From positions 28,256 to 92,255 of the forward strand of contig NZ_LLZG01000377.1 in assembly GCF_001509475.1 (NCBI RefSeq): DNA of 64,000 bases. Direction: 5' to 3'. Below are positions 8,377 through 17,047 of the stretch, one piece after another; within the stretch, counting starts at the first letter, position 1; the number at the start of each line of letters is the position of its first letter. Position numbers and translations under genes: made by a program. A model generated the notes under the pieces. That model worked only from the letters and a program-made list of their open reading frames with translations, had not been told where the DNA came from and did not search any database. The stretch comes from Streptomyces regalis (GTDB taxonomy: Bacteria > Actinomycetota > Actinomycetes > Streptomycetales > Streptomycetaceae).

Positions 8377-9027
8377 ATGCCGAACGAAGCCCGTCCGGGC
8401 ACCGGGGAGCAGGCCAAGCAGCGCGCACTAGCGCAGCTGCGGCAGGCGATCCTGCACGGCGAGATGGCACCGGCGCAGCGGTTGGTGGAGAACGAACTCG
8501 CCGAGCAGTTCGGTGTGACACGGGCCAGCATCCGCGCGGCACTGATCGATCTGGAGGCTCAGGGCCTGGTCGAGCGGATCCGCAACCGCGGTTCGCGGGT
8601 GCGGGTGGTGAGCGTGGAGGAAGCCGTCGCCATCACCGAGTGCCGCATGGTCCTGGAAGGACTGTGCGCGGCGAAGGCGGCCGTCGCGGCAAGCGACGAG
8701 CAGCTGACGCGGCTGGCGGATCTGGGCGCGGCGATGACCAAGGCCGTGGCCGACGGCGAGCCGATGACGTACTCCGAGCTCAACCAGGAACTGCACGCCA
8801 GGATCCAGGAGTTCTCCGGCCAGCAGACGGCCGTGGAACTGCTGGAGCGGCTCAACGCACAACTGGTGCGCCACCGCTTCCAGTTGGCGCTGCGGCCGGG
8901 ACGTCCGCAGCACTCCCTGAACGAGCATCTGGCCATGATCGAGGCGATCAGGGCCAGGGACCCGCAGGCGGCCGAGGCGGCCGTCCGCGCCCACCTCACC
9001 AGTGTGATCGAGGCGCTGCGCGACTGA
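8377..9027 (+). CDS. GntR family regulator with FCD sensor domain
   Basis: A 216-aa protein. The N-terminal winged helix covers residues 10-75 (RALAQLRQAILHGEMAP; EQFGVTRASIRAALIDLEAQ; LVERIRNRGSRV), followed by an all-helical FCD domain whose conserved acids and His residues (ECRMVLEG, ELNQELHARIQ, NEHLAMIEAI) form the metal/ligand site of this subfamily. FCD regulators usually respond to organic-acid intermediates. It immediately precedes the galBCD-like operon (64 bp), so a cis,cis-muconate- or oxalomesaconate-type acid is a reasonable effector guess. Confidence 0.9.
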   Translation: MPNEARPGTGEQAKQRALAQLRQAILHGEMAPAQRLVENELAEQFGVTRASIRAALIDLEAQGLVERIRNRGSRVRVVSVEEAVAITECRMVLEGLCAAKAAVAASDEQLTRLADLGAAMTKAVADGEPMTYSELNQELHARIQEFSGQQTAVELLERLNAQLVRHRFQLALRPGRPQHSLNEHLAMIEAIRARDPQAAEAAVRAHLTSVIEALRD

Positions 9028-9091
9028 CGGCCGTAGGGCCGGGAGCCGTGGCGAGGCGGGCGCCGCACCTGTCACCAAGGAGATTGCAGCA

Positions 9092-9844
9092 ATGCCCCAG
9101 GCCAACGCGCCCTCCAGCCCATCACGCTCCACCCTCGTCATCACCGCGCACGCCGGCGACTTCGTGTGGCGGGCGGGCGGAGCCATCGCCCTGGCCGCCT
9201 CCCGGGGGGAGAAGGTCACCATCGCCTGCCTGACCTTCGGCGAGCGCGGCGAGTCCGCCAAGGCCTGGCGGGAAGGCAGGAAGCTGGACGAGATCAAGGC
9301 GATACGCCGGGACGAGGCCGAGCGTGCGGCCGCCACCCTCGGCGCCGAGGTCCGCTTCTTCGACGCCGGCGACTACCCGCTGGTGGCCACCGCCGAGCTG
9401 ACCGACCAGCTGGTCGAGGTCTACCGCGAGACCCAGCCCGACGTCGTCCTCACCCACCCCACCGAGGACCCGTACAACGGCGATCACCCGGCCGCCAACC
9501 GTATGGCCCTTCAGGCCCGTGTCCTCGCCCAGGCCATCGGCTACCCGGGCCCCGGCGAGATCATCGGCGCCCCGCCCGTCTTCTACTTCGAGCCGCACCA
9601 GCCCGAGATGAGCGGCTTCAAGCCCGAGGTGCTCCTCGACATCACCGAGGTCTGGGAGACCAAGCGCAAGGCCATGGAGTGCCTCGGCGCCCAGCAGCAC
9701 CTGTGGGACTACTACACCGACCTCGCCGTCCGCCGCGGAGTCCAGCTCAAGCGCAACGCCGGCCCCAACCTGGGCCTGGCCCACAAGACCATGGCCGAGG
9801 CGTACATGCGCCCCTACCCGCAGATCGCCAAGGAGCTGGCATGA
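9092..9844 (+). CDS. PIG-L family protein, probable 4-oxalomesaconate hydratase (GalB-like)
   Basis: A 250-aa zinc-dependent PIG-L/LmbE-fold protein. The metal site is visible as ITAHAGDFVW (the usual A-H-P/A-D-D/F motif near residue 19) and THPTEDPYNGDHPAAN (distal His). In Pseudomonas, GalB of this fold is a hydratase converting 4-oxalomesaconate to 4-carboxy-4-hydroxy-2-oxoadipate, not a deacetylase. The next two genes encode LigK/GalC-like and GalD-like proteins, so the hydratase role is preferred. AAGGAG lies upstream of the ATG; the stop overlaps the next start (ATGA). The alternative is an N-acetylglucosaminyl deacetylase-type activity. Confidence 0.78.
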   Translation: MPQANAPSSPSRSTLVITAHAGDFVWRAGGAIALAASRGEKVTIACLTFGERGESAKAWREGRKLDEIKAIRRDEAERAAATLGAEVRFFDAGDYPLVATAELTDQLVEVYRETQPDVVLTHPTEDPYNGDHPAANRMALQARVLAQAIGYPGPGEIIGAPPVFYFEPHQPEMSGFKPEVLLDITEVWETKRKAMECLGAQQHLWDYYTDLAVRRGVQLKRNAGPNLGLAHKTMAEAYMRPYPQIAKELA

Positions 9845-10551
9845 GCGGCGTGATCGTCACCAACCCGCCCAAGGCGGAGCTGCAGGACGTCGACGCGCTG
9901 GCCGGCTTCGGCGTGGCGACGGTGAGCGAGGCCATGGGGCGGACGGGCCTGCTGGGCCCGGAGATCCGGCCCGTCCAGCAGGGCGTACGCGTCGCCGGCA
10001 CCGCCGTCACCGTGCTCGGCTGGCCAGGCGACAACCTGATGATCCACGCCGCCGTGGAGCAGTGCGGCGAGGGCGACATCCTCGTCGTCACCACCACGTC
10101 CCCGTGCACGGACGGCCTGTTCGGCGAGCTGTTCGCGACCGCCCTGCAGCAACGCGGCGTGCGCGGTGTCGTCATCAACACCGGCATCCGCGACACCCAG
10201 GAGCTGCGCGAGATGGGCTTCGCCGCCTGGTCCCGGGCGGTCAGCTCACAAGGCACCGTCAAGGCCACCGGCGGCTCGGTGAACGTGTCCGTCGCCATCG
10301 ACGGCCAGGTCATCCGCCCCGGCGACGTCATCCTCGCCGACGACGACGGCGTGGTGGTCGTACCCCGCGAGCGTGCCCGAGCGACGGTGGAGAAGGCCGA
10401 GGCCCGCGAGGCCACGGAGGCCGCGACGCGCGCCGCGTTCCTCGAAGGCCAACTCGGCCTCGACCGCTACGGGTTGCGCGAGACGCTCGTACGGCTCGGC
10501 GTGACGTACAAGTCCTACGACGAGTACGTCCGCGAGGGGGCGCAGCCGTGA
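9841..10551 (+). CDS. 4-carboxy-4-hydroxy-2-oxoadipate aldolase (LigK/GalC, RraA-like fold)
   Basis: A 236-aa protein of the RraA-like class II pyruvate aldolase family, which splits 4-carboxy-4-hydroxy-2-oxoadipate to pyruvate and oxaloacetate and can decarboxylate oxaloacetate. It shows FGVATVSEAMGRTG at the start, GWPGDNLMIH, and the active-site stretch GVVINTGIRDTQELREMG, whose Arg-Asp pair binds substrate and Mg2+. The C-terminal RYGLRETLVRLGV extension is typical of LigK rather than RraA. The start at 9841 overlaps the upstream stop by 4 bp and its own stop overlaps the next GTG. It is the final step of the meta-cleavage lower pathway. Confidence 0.87.
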   Translation: MSGVIVTNPPKAELQDVDALAGFGVATVSEAMGRTGLLGPEIRPVQQGVRVAGTAVTVLGWPGDNLMIHAAVEQCGEGDILVVTTTSPCTDGLFGELFATALQQRGVRGVVINTGIRDTQELREMGFAAWSRAVSSQGTVKATGGSVNVSVAIDGQVIRPGDVILADDDGVVVVPRERARATVEKAEAREATEAATRAAFLEGQLGLDRYGLRETLVRLGVTYKSYDEYVREGAQP

Positions 10552-11657
10552 CCGGGCCCGTGGAGGTCCGCTGCATGCTCATGCGTGGCGGCACCTCCAA
10601 GGGCGCCTACTTTCTCGCCGAGGACCTCCCTGCCGAACCCGCCCTGCGCGACGAGCTGTTGCTGCGGGTCATGGGCAGCCCGGACGAGCGGCAGATCGAC
10701 GGCCTGGGCGGGGCGCACCCGCTCAGCAGCAAGGTCGCGGTGGTCTCGCCCTCGTCGGATCCGGACGCCGATGTCGACTACCTCTTCCTCCAAGTGGCCT
10801 TTGACCGCCCGAAGGTGAGTGATCGTCAGAACTGCGGGAACATCCTCGCGGGCGTAGGGCCGTTCGCCGTGGAGCGCGGCCTCGTCCCGGCGGGGGAGGA
10901 GCGGACCTCCGTACGCATCCGCATGGTCAACACCGGCGACTTCGCCGCCGCGACCTTCCCGACGCCGGGCGGCCGAGTCGACTACACGGGCGACGCCGAG
11001 ATCTCGGGTGTGCCGGGCTCGGCCGCCCCCGTGGTGATCGAATTCCCGCCCGGCACCGGGAAGTTGCTGCCCACCGGCAACGTCCGCGAGGTGATCGACG
11101 GCATCCCGGTGACCTGTGTGGACAACGGCATGCCGACCGTCCTCATCCCGGCCGCCGCGCTCGACGTCACCGGCTACGAGGCGCCCAGGGACCTGGAGGA
11201 GAACCTCGTGCTCGCCGGGCGTCTGCGTGAACTCCGGCTGACGGCAGGCAAGTTGATGGGCCTCGGTGACGTCTCGGACAGCACCGTCCCCAAGCTCACC
11301 CTGCTCGCCCCGCCCCGGGACGGCGGCGCGGTCACCACCCGCACCTTCATCCCGGTCCGCTGCCATACATCGATCGGCGTACTCGGCGCCGCCAGTGTCG
11401 CCGCCGGTCTGCGCGTCGAAGGCGGCGTAGGAGCCGACCTCGCGGAACTGCCCGCCGACGGCGATCGCGTCCGCATCGAACACCCCACGGGATTCCTGGA
11501 CATCGAGAGCAGCCTCGGCACCGACTCCGCAGGCCTCCCCACCGCCCGCCGCACCGCCGTCGTCCGTACGGCCCGCAAGATCTTCGACGGCACCGTCTTC
11601 CCCCGGTCCACCGAGACGGCCCCACTCCCCGCACCCACCCCCGGAGGCGCCCGATGA
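10548..11657 (+). CDS. 4-oxalomesaconate tautomerase (GalD-like, PrpF family)
   Basis: A 369-aa PrpF-family protein with a diaminopimelate-epimerase-like fold. It shows MLMRGGTSKGAYF near the start, DRQNCGNILAGVGPF containing a candidate catalytic Cys, and HTSIGVLGAASVAAGL in the C-terminal half. The family moves a double bond; in gallate catabolism GalD converts keto and enol forms of 4-oxalomesaconate. The start is GTG 10548, whose last bases are the stop of the aldolase gene. The only in-frame alternatives upstream lie far inside the aldolase gene. Its end overlaps the dioxygenase ATG, giving four coupled genes. Confidence 0.87.
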   Translation: MTGPVEVRCMLMRGGTSKGAYFLAEDLPAEPALRDELLLRVMGSPDERQIDGLGGAHPLSSKVAVVSPSSDPDADVDYLFLQVAFDRPKVSDRQNCGNILAGVGPFAVERGLVPAGEERTSVRIRMVNTGDFAAATFPTPGGRVDYTGDAEISGVPGSAAPVVIEFPPGTGKLLPTGNVREVIDGIPVTCVDNGMPTVLIPAAALDVTGYEAPRDLEENLVLAGRLRELRLTAGKLMGLGDVSDSTVPKLTLLAPPRDGGAVTTRTFIPVRCHTSIGVLGAASVAAGLRVEGGVGADLAELPADGDRVRIEHPTGFLDIESSLGTDSAGLPTARRTAVVRTARKIFDGTVFPRSTETAPLPAPTPGGAR

Positions 11658-12604
11658 CCCCGCCGCTCGGCGACATCGCCCACATCGGCCACGCCCAGCT
11701 GTTCACCCCCGACCTGGACGCCAGCGTCGCCTTCTTCACCGACTACTTGGGCCTCACGGTCAACGGCCAGGACGGCGACACGGTCTACCTGCGGACCTTC
11801 GACGACTACGAGCACCACAGCCTGGTCCTCACGGCCCGCGAACAGCCCGGCCTCGGCCGCCTCGCCCTGCGCACCTCCGGCGAGGAGGCACTTCACCGCC
11901 GTATCAAGGCGATCGAGGCGGCAGGCGGCTCCGGCAAGTGGGTCGAGGACGAGCCCGGCATCGGCAAGCTGTACCTCACCACCGACCCCGACGGCCACGA
12001 GCACGCCCTGTACTGGGAGAGCGAGTACTACCGGGCGCCGGAGGAGCTCAGGCCCGCGCTGAAGAACCAGCCGCAGGCCAAGCCCAACAGGGGTGTCGGC
12101 GTACGACGGCTCGACCACATCAACTTCCTGGCCGCCGACGTGCTCGCGAACGCCGAGTTCCAGGAGCAGGTGCTGGGCGCCCGGCCCACCGAGCAGATCC
12201 AGCTCAACTCCGGGAAGATCGCGGCCCGTTGGCTGACCTTCACCGACAAGTCGTACGACGTCGTCTACACCTCGGACTGGACCGGTTCCGCCGGCCGGCT
12301 GCACCACATCGCCTTCGCCACCGACACCCGCGAGGACATCCTGCGCGCCGCCGACCTCGCCATCGACAGCGGCGTGTTCATCGAGACGGGTCCGCACAAG
12401 CACGCCATCCAGCAGACGTTCTTCCTGTACGTCTACGAGCCCGGCGGCAACCGCATCGAACTGTGCAACCCGCTCACGCGCCTCGTCCTGGCCCCCGACT
12501 GGCCGCTGATCACCTGGACCGAGGCCGAGCGGGCCAAGGGACAGGCGTGGGGCCTGAAGACGATCGACTCCTTCCACACGCACGGAACACCGCCGGTCGC
12601 CTGA
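11654..12604 (+). CDS. Two-domain type I extradiol dioxygenase (VOC family, catechol 2,3-dioxygenase-like)
   Basis: A 316-aa protein with two tandem vicinal-oxygen-chelate modules. The N-terminal module (IAHIGHAQLFTPDLDASVAF) is the usual vestigial copy. The C-terminal module has the iron ligands His in VRRLDHINFLAAD, His in GRLHHIAFATD and Glu in GGNRIELCNP. It should cleave an aromatic diol next to its hydroxyls. The gene overlaps galD by 4 bp and follows the lower-pathway genes for 4-oxalomesaconate, so gallate or a related trihydroxybenzoate is a logical substrate. Known gallate dioxygenases (GalA) are type II enzymes, so this would be unusual. Confidence 0.85.
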   Translation: MTPPLGDIAHIGHAQLFTPDLDASVAFFTDYLGLTVNGQDGDTVYLRTFDDYEHHSLVLTAREQPGLGRLALRTSGEEALHRRIKAIEAAGGSGKWVEDEPGIGKLYLTTDPDGHEHALYWESEYYRAPEELRPALKNQPQAKPNRGVGVRRLDHINFLAADVLANAEFQEQVLGARPTEQIQLNSGKIAARWLTFTDKSYDVVYTSDWTGSAGRLHHIAFATDTREDILRAADLAIDSGVFIETGPHKHAIQQTFFLYVYEPGGNRIELCNPLTRLVLAPDWPLITWTEAERAKGQAWGLKTIDSFHTHGTPPVA

Positions 12605-12640
12605 GACGGCGCTTCTTCAGACGCTGCCGGATTGTCGAGC

Positions 12641-13522
12641 TGTGGCCGTACTCGCCGTCGGCCTGTGCTGGCCGGCCGTCCTCTTCGACGGCCTGGACAT
12701 GTTCATCCACGGCTCGGTGCTGCCCCACTCGCCGACCGGATGGGGCGCAAGAAGCTGATGGTCGCCTGCGTCGCGCTCTTCTCCCTGGCCTCCGGGCTGT
12801 GCGCGATGGCGGGCAGCGTCGAGGTGTTCGGCCTCGGCCGGACGCTCGCCGGTATCGGTGACCGCCCACCACGCGGGCGGCATCCTCTCCGCCTACGTCG
12901 CCCTGTGGGTCGTCGAACCCCTGGGCTGGCGGGCGGCGTTCTGGTGCTGCGTGCTCCCGCTGCTCTTCGTGCCGGTCCTGGCCAAGTTCCTGCCCGAGTC
13001 GCTGAGCTTCCTGGTCGCCAAGGGCCGCAGCGAGGAGGCCGGCGAGCGGGCTCCCGCCGACCGCTGGCATTCCCTGGCCAACCTCTTCAGGGGCGGCGAG
13101 TGGACCCAGACCCTGCTGTACTGGCCGGCCTCCTTCGGCGGACTGCTCCTCGTCTACGGCGTCGCCACCTGGCTGCCCACCCTGATGCGCAGCGAGGGCT
13201 ACAGCCTCGGCTCGGCGCTGACCTTCGTGGTCCTGTTCAACCTCGGCGGCATCGTCGGCTTGCTGGTCGCCGGACGCGCCTCCGACCGGTTCGGCGCCCC
13301 GCGATCGCCGTCAGGTGGACCTCGGGCATGGGTCGCTTCGGCGCGGTCTTCGGGCCGTGGCTCGGCGGCCAGTTGCTCGCCGCGAACAAGGGCGACTGGG
13401 GCTTCACCGCGTTCGCCCTCGCGGGCCTGTCGTCCATGGTCTTCATCGGCGTCGCCGCACTGCGCGGCGCCAAGCGAGCGGCCCCTGCCGGCAGTGAGCA
13501 GGAGCTGATCGGCGCACACTGA
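12641..13522 (+). pseudogene. Decayed aromatic acid:H+ symporter (MFS, AAHS-type)
   Basis: Recognisable MFS pieces lie in three frames. AVLFDGLDMFIHGSVLPH (12650-12730) is the D-G-x-D helix 1 of AAHS transporters. LADRMGRKKLMVACVALFS (from about 12731) is the loop 2-3 motif. TAHHAGGILSAYVALWVVEP (from about 12857) begins the next block, continuing to GLLVAGRASDRFGAP (about 13300). The block WTSGMGRFGAVFGPWLGGQL (from about 13317) ends at 13522. Each junction lacks expected residues and changes frame, so at least three internal deletions exist. It was probably the uptake system for the aromatic acid degraded by the preceding operon, now lost. Confidence 0.75.
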
Positions 13523-13667
13523 TTGGCGTCCGTCATATGTACTGATCAGCCGAACTGGGATATACGACTGTCTCGCGTATTGTTGCGTCATATGCCCGCT
13601 GTGACGCAGGGCGGCCCTTGGTACGTCCGGGGCAAATGGGGTTGAACGGTGAAGGGGGACCGGAGAC

Positions 13668-13958
13668 GTGACCGCACTTCTCGCGGTGGTAGCCGTCGTC
13701 GGGTACATGGCCACGGCCGGCCTGCCTTGGTGGGTGGTGGTGGCCGTGGCCCTGCTGATGGCGGGGTTCGCCGCGGGGAGATCCGGGAGCCCGGGCAGGG
13801 GGGCCAGAAGTACTGCGGCTCCCAGGAGTTCGGGCGAGGTGGCCAGAAGCGCCGCGACGCCCGGCCCGGGGGGTGAGCCCGTCTGGTCCTCGACCGACGT
13901 GTGCTCAACCCCTCCGCCGGTCCCGGTGAACGTGGGCGCCGCATGCCCGGAAGAGTGA
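13668..13958 (+). CDS. Small membrane protein of unknown function
   Basis: A 96-codon frame with GTG start and a GGAG ribosome site six bases upstream. The N-terminus holds two closely spaced hydrophobic segments (LLAVVAVVGYMATAG; WWVVVAVALLMAGFAAG), then a Gly/Ser/Arg-rich, low-complexity tail that ends near two Cys residues. No domain recognised. It lies between the decayed transporter and the convergent esterase. It may not be a real gene, since the tail composition is not strongly protein-like. Confidence 0.4.
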   Translation: MTALLAVVAVVGYMATAGLPWWVVVAVALLMAGFAAGRSGSPGRGARSTAAPRSSGEVARSAATPGPGGEPVWSSTDVCSTPPPVPVNVGAACPEE

Positions 13959-13989
13959 CCAGCCGTCAACAGCAGGGCTGCCCGTACCC

Positions 13990-14931
13990 TCAGACGGTGC
14001 GGCTTCCGGTGGCCTCCCGCACGTGCCGGGCGATCACGGCGTACACCTCCCGCGCCTTCTGGTCGTCGTTCCCGTCGTACCCGTGATCGGCCTCGGCCAC
14101 GTCATGGTGCTCGATCAGTGAGCCCGCTCCCCGCAGCCGCTCGGCATAGCGCTCGCCCTCGGCTCGGAGCAGGTCGTACTCGGCGGTGATCACCAGGGCC
14201 GGGGCGATGCCCTTCAGGTCCGCGGTGTCCGACGGATGCGCCGGGGACACGAGCCGGTCGCGGCGCCGTCGCACGTCCGGGACGTACGACGTGTCGAAGA
14301 CGTCGCCCATCCAGGGGCGCAGCATCGGCTTGGCGATGGCGGCGCGCTTGTTCCTGGGGCCGGTCGCCAGGTCGAGCGGGGGATAGTGCAGCACCTGGAG
14401 CGCGATCGAGGGTCCGCTCTCTTCCAGGGCCTGCCGCGCCACGGCCGCCGCGAGCCCGCCGCCGGCGCTCTGCCCGCCCACGGTGAGCCGGTCGCCGTCC
14501 CAGCCCTCCTCGGCGCCGTGTTCCGCGACCCACCGGACGACCTCGTACGCCTGCCGGGGTGGTGCCGGGAATGGATGCTGCGGTGCGACGACGTAGTCCA
14601 CGTTGATCACGACCGCCTCCGCCTCGGCAGCGAGGAACCGGCACAGTGGGTCGTCCAGCTCGGTCAGCGTCATCACGTAGCCGCCGCCGTGGAAGTTGAC
14701 GTGCACCGGGGGAGCGGGCTCGGCGTTGGCGGGCAGGTACACGGTGGCCCGGGCGGGCGCGATCGACGTGGGAATCGTCAACTCACGTACCTTGCGCGGG
14801 TATTCGGGAAATCGCGCGTGCGAGGCGGCGGCGGAGCCCCGACCACCGGAACGGCGGTCCGCCATCACGGTCACACGTTGCATCGCCTTGGCGACGAGGG
14901 TGGCCACCGCGGGCCGGGCCAGGAGGGACAT
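13990..14931 (-). CDS. Alpha/beta hydrolase, hormone-sensitive-lipase-type esterase
   Basis: A 313-aa esterase. HFHGGGYVMT is the oxyanion-hole HGGG motif of the HSL family, VGGQSAGGGLAAA holds the nucleophile Ser, TAEYDLLRAEGERY the acid Asp, and EADHGYDG the catalytic His. There is no signal peptide, so it is cytosolic, acting on short acyl esters of unknown identity. The start ATG at 14931 lies about 70 bp downstream of a strong-looking promoter (TTGACC, 16 bp, TATAAT). It has no co-directional neighbour, so it is monocistronic. Confidence 0.88.
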   Translation of the reverse strand: MSLLARPAVATLVAKAMQRVTVMADRRSGGRGSAAASHARFPEYPRKVRELTIPTSIAPARATVYLPANAEPAPPVHVNFHGGGYVMTLTELDDPLCRFLAAEAEAVVINVDYVVAPQHPFPAPPRQAYEVVRWVAEHGAEEGWDGDRLTVGGQSAGGGLAAAVARQALEESGPSIALQVLHYPPLDLATGPRNKRAAIAKPMLRPWMGDVFDTSYVPDVRRRRDRLVSPAHPSDTADLKGIAPALVITAEYDLLRAEGERYAERLRGAGSLIEHHDVAEADHGYDGNDDQKAREVYAVIARHVREATGSRTV

Positions 14932-15028
14932 GGGGCTCCGATCGGTCGCGGCCCGTGGGGTGGTCCGGTGATGGGGGAGAGCTGGTCATTGTGCTGGTCA
15001 ATTATAGATGAGAGCAATTATTGGTCAA
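14932..15028 (-). promoter_or_regulatory. Promoter of the esterase gene
   Basis: On the minus strand, TTGACC (plus 15023-15028) and TATAAT (plus 15001-15006) are separated by 16 bp, the best sigma-70-like promoter in the window and A+T-rich against its surroundings. Downstream are direct repeats ATTGACCAGC / AATGACCAGC, possibly a regulator site. This is read directly; activity is inferred. Confidence 0.6.
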
Positions 15029-15108
15029 GGGGTCCAACTGATGGGGGCAGGCCGCGTATGGGGTAGGGTTGACCTGCGTGATCACGCGGTTCACCGCGCG
15101 ACAGGCAC

Positions 15109-15173
<65 letters not shown>

Positions 15174-15178
15174 GGTCA

Positions 15179-15210
15179 GGGCCGGTTTCGGAGGCATCCG
15201 AAACCGGCCC
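15179..15210 (+). terminator. Hairpin downstream of tRNA-Pro
   Basis: GGGCCGGTTTCGGA (15179-15192) pairs perfectly with TCCGAAACCGGCCC (15197-15210) around a GGCA loop: a 14-bp stem followed by TTGATC. The same TTTCGGA/TCCGAAA core occurs in the hairpin at 48007-48036 after the right tRNA fragment. Confidence 0.7.
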
Positions 15211-15445
15211 TTGATCATTCTCGGGGACCAGTTGGGGACCGGTTGGGGACCGGCGCCCTTGACCCAGGTCAGCGGGTCACGACGATCGGGCTCGGCAGCG
15301 AGCGCGGTGCGCGCAACACGCTGAAGTGCGCGGAGAGCGCCGCCCCGGCGGCCGTGGATTCAAGCGGTCGTTGCAACGAATGTGGATGGTTAAGCGAGCA
15401 GCTCGGTGCTCGCTTAACCGGCATCCTCAGAACCAACAGCTGTTT

Positions 15446-16201
15446 CTACGGCACCGACGACCAGAACGAGCTGAGCAGCGACGCCGCGCGGCGGGGATCC
15501 TCGGTGATCCACCAGTGGCCCAGTCCAGCCAAGACCTCGACCGGCGCCCCGGCACGGGCGGCCGTGCGCCGGTTCTGTCCGTCGGTGCCGACACCGTGAT
15601 CTTCGGCCGGCAGGATCGCCAGGCCGGGACGGGCGGCAGCAGCCTCCAGCCCCTTACCCAGTTCGGCCATGACCGGCTGGGCCGCCGAACGGTAGGGGCG
15701 CAGAATGCACGCGCCCATCGCCTCGTCGATTCGCGGGGCGATGCGCTCGGCGATCACCGGGTGCATTCCGCCGGCGGCAAGGAATGCGGCCCGCTCCTCG
15801 GCAGGCTGCGCGGTCATCGCCGCGATCACCTCCTCACCCAGGCCCGGCGTCTGCCACTGCTAAGCGAGGTCGTCCCAGACGTAGTCCTCGTCGAGCACCC
15901 CGACCACGTCCGCCACCCAACTGCGGACGAGGTCCGGGCGTGCCATCGCGACATTCAAGACGTGGCCGCCGCCCCAATTGTGGCCGACGAGATCGACTGG
16001 GCGGCCGATGTCTTCGAGTTCGCCGACGAGCCAAGCCTCGTAGTCGTGGACCGTGGTGGCCCAGCCGTCGGGAACCGGCGCACCGAACCCCGGCGGCGAC
16101 AAGCGCAGCGGCTCGTCGTGGCCGAGTGCGACGAGTTCCTCGACCAATAAGTCCCATACCGCCGAGGTCTCGGGGACGCCATGCACCAGCGCGATCGTCA
16201 T
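15446..16201 (-). pseudogene. Alpha/beta hydrolase interrupted by an in-frame amber codon
   Basis: Starts MTIALVHGVPETSAVWDLL at 16201 and keeps one frame to the stop at 15446 (about 250 codons) except for a single TAG at 15860-15862, after DYVWDDLA; the sequence continues QWQTPGLGEEV in the same frame. The nucleophile-elbow position reads VGHNWGGGH, with Asn where haloalkane-dehalogenase/epoxide-hydrolase relatives have Asp and esterases Ser, so the enzyme may have been inactive even before the stop. The C-terminal LAGLGHWWITEDP carries the catalytic His. Its start is 64 bp downstream of the end of the muconolactone-isomerase-like gene on the same strand. Confidence 0.7.
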
Positions 16202-16265
16202 GCGCCACCCTTCGGCGGGCCGGCCGAGGCATCGCGGCCCGGGACGGCGGAGGTGAGGCACCGGC

Positions 16266-16520
16266 TCACACCGGCACGACCTCGACAAACTCGAACTCCA
16301 TGAAGCCGTGGGCGACGAACGGTAGCCGCGCCAGTTTTGCCTTCACCGAAGCGAGATCGGTACCGTGCGCGAATCCGAGCACGCCGACGCCGTCAGTCCT
16401 TCGGTAGGCCGCCGACACGACGCCTTCGGCGCGCAGCTCGTCGAGTACTCGGTCCTCCTCCTCACGGTAGGCATCGGCTCCCGCTTTTTTGAATGCGCCA
16501 GCGGTGATCAGGAAATCCAT
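16266..16520 (-). CDS. Small YCII/muconolactone-isomerase-like protein
   Basis: An 84-aa protein, MDFLITAGAFKKAGADAYRE to FVAHGFMEFEFVEVVPV, with the ferredoxin-like alpha/beta pattern of YCII or muconolactone isomerase-type proteins (GVVSAAYRRTDGVGVLGF; KAKLARLPFV). Start ATG at 16520. The longer frame upstream encodes an unrelated transporter remnant, which argues for the shorter start. It lies upstream of the interrupted hydrolase on the same strand. Function unknown; the family call is by fold pattern. Confidence 0.6.
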   Translation of the reverse strand: MDFLITAGAFKKAGADAYREEEDRVLDELRAEGVVSAAYRRTDGVGVLGFAHGTDLASVKAKLARLPFVAHGFMEFEFVEVVPV

Positions 16521-16529
16521 GTCGATAGT

Positions 16530-16710
16530 CCTTGGTAGTCGTGGGTTGGGTTGTAGGAAATGGGCGGGGGTTCCGCCATGGATCGCGACGAGCGCCGCGG
16601 CGCCGAGGACCGTGCAGATCTGGCGGGCGGCGTTGGCCATCGAGGAGCCGGCGCCCATATCGCCGACGGGAGTGCCAGGCCGACCACGCCGAACAGTCTG
16701 TGCGTGATCA
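16530..16710 (-). pseudogene. Fragment of an EmrB/QacA-type MFS transporter
   Basis: Two adjacent minus-strand frames carry LFGVVGLALPSAI and then MGAGSSMANAARQICTVLGA, the helix 11-12 region of DHA2 drug transporters (G-x-G-S-S-x-x-N-A-A-R-Q). They are frame-shifted relative to each other and nothing else of the transporter is present. It runs without a gap into the upstream side of the YCII-like gene. Confidence 0.5.
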
Positions 16711-16720
16711 GTCCGACTCC

Positions 16721-17047
16721 CGTCGGCGAAGAGCTGCCCCGGGCAGGAGACCGACGGTAGAGGTCAGGGATCGAACCTTCCGGACCGGATCGCTGACCGG
16801 TGGCGTCGTCACGAAGACCGGCAGTCTGGACACTCCGCGGTGCCGACCCTCGGGTGGTCCTCGCCGGCGCGGGGATTGCTCGCGGCCGCCGGAGATCCTC
16901 GTCGAACCCAGTGTGCTCAGTAAGGGGAACCCGGCGTTTCCTTGGCCCAGACCCCTTCATCGGCGGAGCCGCCCGAGGACGGCACGAGCCCGTTGATCAT
17001 CCAGAGTTCCTCGCTGGTCTCCTCGCCCCGGGAACCGTGCGCGGTGT
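16721..17047. other. Intergenic region without recognisable gene
   Basis: About 330 bp between the transporter fragment and the SDR pseudogene. Only short frames without domain character; no repeat or hairpin stood out. Confidence 0.4.
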
